Shown: one piece after another, positions 5,725-5,937 of the stretch
How the letters are laid out: each line of letters starts with the position of its first letter
Position numbering within the stretch: the first letter of the stretch is position 1
From: Hungateiclostridiaceae bacterium UBA3922
Lineage (GTDB): Bacteria; Bacillota; Clostridia; Acetivibrionales; DTU013
Length of the DNA: 5,937 nucleotides
Reading direction: 5' to 3'
Assembly: GCA_002386045.1 (NCBI GenBank)
Contig: DGEQ01000138.1
Location: forward strand, 3,490-9,426
Notes under the pieces: model-generated
Told to the model about the DNA's origin: nothing
Database searches by the model: none
What the model saw: the letters and a program-made list of their open reading frames with translations, nothing else
Position numbers and translations under genes: made by a program

Positions 5725-5830
5725 GCCGTCGCGGAAAGACAATTTTCCGGCTGGTGGCCAGCAGTTCTGCAACTGCCGTGGAGCGTGACCGCGACACTTC
5801 TTTATATTATTGAAAGGAGTGTTCTTTTTT
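5725..5830 (+). ncRNA. Unrecognised small structured RNA with its own promoter and terminator
   Basis: A transcript from about 5725 to the T-tract at 5824-5830 would be about 106 nt. It shows a 7-bp closing helix (GTCGCGG 5728-5734 with CCGCGAC 5789-5795). Inside it are possible hairpins GCTGG/CCAGC (5750-5754 with 5758-5762) and GCAGTT/AACTGC (5761-5766 with 5771-5776). The latter can extend by CCA 5758-5760 with TGG 5779-5781. A competing hairpin, CGGAAA 5732-5737 with TTTCCG 5744-5749, would break the closing helix. The terminator stem also overlaps the closing helix by 3 nt (5793-5795). It could be a stand-alone small RNA or a riboswitch-like attenuated leader of a gene beyond the window. 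I do not recognise it as tRNA, SRP RNA, 6S RNA or a standard riboswitch class. ACCGCG at 5788-5793 resembles part of a T-box motif, but the rest does not fit. Confidence 0.5.
5793..5830 (+). terminator. Intrinsic terminator-like hairpin ending the small RNA
   Basis: GACACTTCTTT 5793-5803 pairs with AAAGGAGTGTT 5813-5823 (11 bp, two G-U pairs) around a 9-nt loop, followed by CTTTTTT. The AT-rich stem makes it weaker than the 5531-5560 terminator. The AAAGGAG in the 3' arm looks like a ribosome site 11 nt before ATG 5831, but that frame has only 10 codons. Confidence 0.6.
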
Positions 5831-5876
5831 ATGAAAATGGTCACGCGGCAACGAGAGGATTAGTTAAAAAAGGTAG

Positions 5877-5905
5877 TTGACAGAACCGGCGTGACGTGAT
5901 AAGAT
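5877..5905 (+). promoter_or_regulatory. Second sigma-A promoter (TTGACA-17-TAAGAT)
   Basis: TTGACA at 5877-5882 and TAAGAT at 5900-5905 have the ideal 17-nt spacer; the start would be near 5912. The promoted gene lies beyond the window. Tandem strong promoters followed by a GC-rich start-site hairpin are common before clostridial stable-RNA operons, which is a guess here. A GCGTGAC heptamer (5889-5895) lies in the spacer. Confidence 0.7.
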
Positions 5906-5911
5906 ATAAAA

Positions 5912-5931
5912 GTCGCTCCGATGAGGGCGGC
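5912..5931 (+). other. Hairpin at the predicted start of the second transcript
   Basis: GTCGCTC 5912-5918 can pair with GGGCGGC 5925-5931 (7 bp, two G-U) around CGATGA. It would form at the very 5' end of the transcript from the second promoter. The window ends 6 nt later. Confidence 0.4.
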
Positions 5932-5937
5932 AACCGG

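Noticed and set aside
5728..5795. Possible tRNA, from the 7-bp closing helix and 68-nt length
   Set aside because: There is no T-loop motif, no 3' acceptor context and no consistent D or anticodon arms.
5781..5830. Possible T-box leader, from ACCGCG followed by a terminator
   Set aside because: The full AGGGTGG-type core is not present, and the promoter leaves only about 55 nt upstream, too short for a normal stem I. The ACCGCG run is explained by the closing helix.
5831..5863. 10-codon frame MKMVTRQRED with AAAGGAG 11 nt upstream
   Set aside because: The ribosome-like site is the 3' arm of a terminator-like hairpin, and the peptide has no run of regulatory codons, so a leader peptide is not supported.
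5689..5880. 63-codon rightward frame across the right-end promoter
   Set aside because: It starts within the -35 box of a near-consensus promoter, has no ribosome site and no recognisable protein features.
1..5937. CRISPR arrays, insertion sequences or transposase genes
   Set aside because: No regularly spaced repeats, terminal inverted repeats with a transposase, or integrase-like frame is visible.

Overview
The window looks like a piece of an anaerobic, probably clostridial (Bacillota) genome. The pointers are strong Shine-Dalgarno sites, moderate GC, a uracil-DNA glycosylase of a type I associate with clostridia, and a corrinoid methyl-transfer module with a PocR/AraC-type regulator, as found in acetogens and other methyl-group users. 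This assignment is an inference from gene content.

Left part (1-2099): the first reading frame enters from outside the window. It begins as a glycerophosphodiester phosphodiesterase and changes in frame, near nt 333-345, into the last membrane helices of an MFS transporter. It is either a deletion fusion or an assembly chimera. Two adjacent genes of the uracil-DNA glycosylase superfamily follow. The first has a complete family 4 iron-sulfur cysteine set; the second has lost that set but keeps the active-site motifs. A short hairpin with a T-tract closes this block.

Middle part (2092-5560): a corrinoid methyl-transfer locus. A URO-D/MtaA-family methyltransferase is transcribed leftward. Across a 371-bp AT-rich divergent region, a PocR-domain AraC regulator and then a corrinoid carrier protein are transcribed rightward, probably as one unit ending at a strong intrinsic terminator. 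The likely logic is that the regulator senses a substrate or cofactor state and controls both directions. The corrinoid protein would carry the methyl group and the URO-D-family enzyme would move it to or from the cobalt. No MttB/MtbB/MtaB-type substrate methyltransferase lies in the window. The divergent region holds a 12-bp palindrome, a bulged hairpin and several short repeats. One near-17-bp repeat recurs just before the corrinoid gene.

Right part (5561-5937): no convincing protein gene. A near-consensus promoter (TTGACA-18-TATAAT) drives a compact structured RNA of about 106 nt that ends in its own hairpin plus T-tract. A second promoter (TTGACA-17-TAAGAT) and a start-site hairpin then run into the window edge. 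The RNA matches no family I recognise and is the most interesting unexplained element here. The second promoter may belong to a stable-RNA operon or another gene beyond the window.
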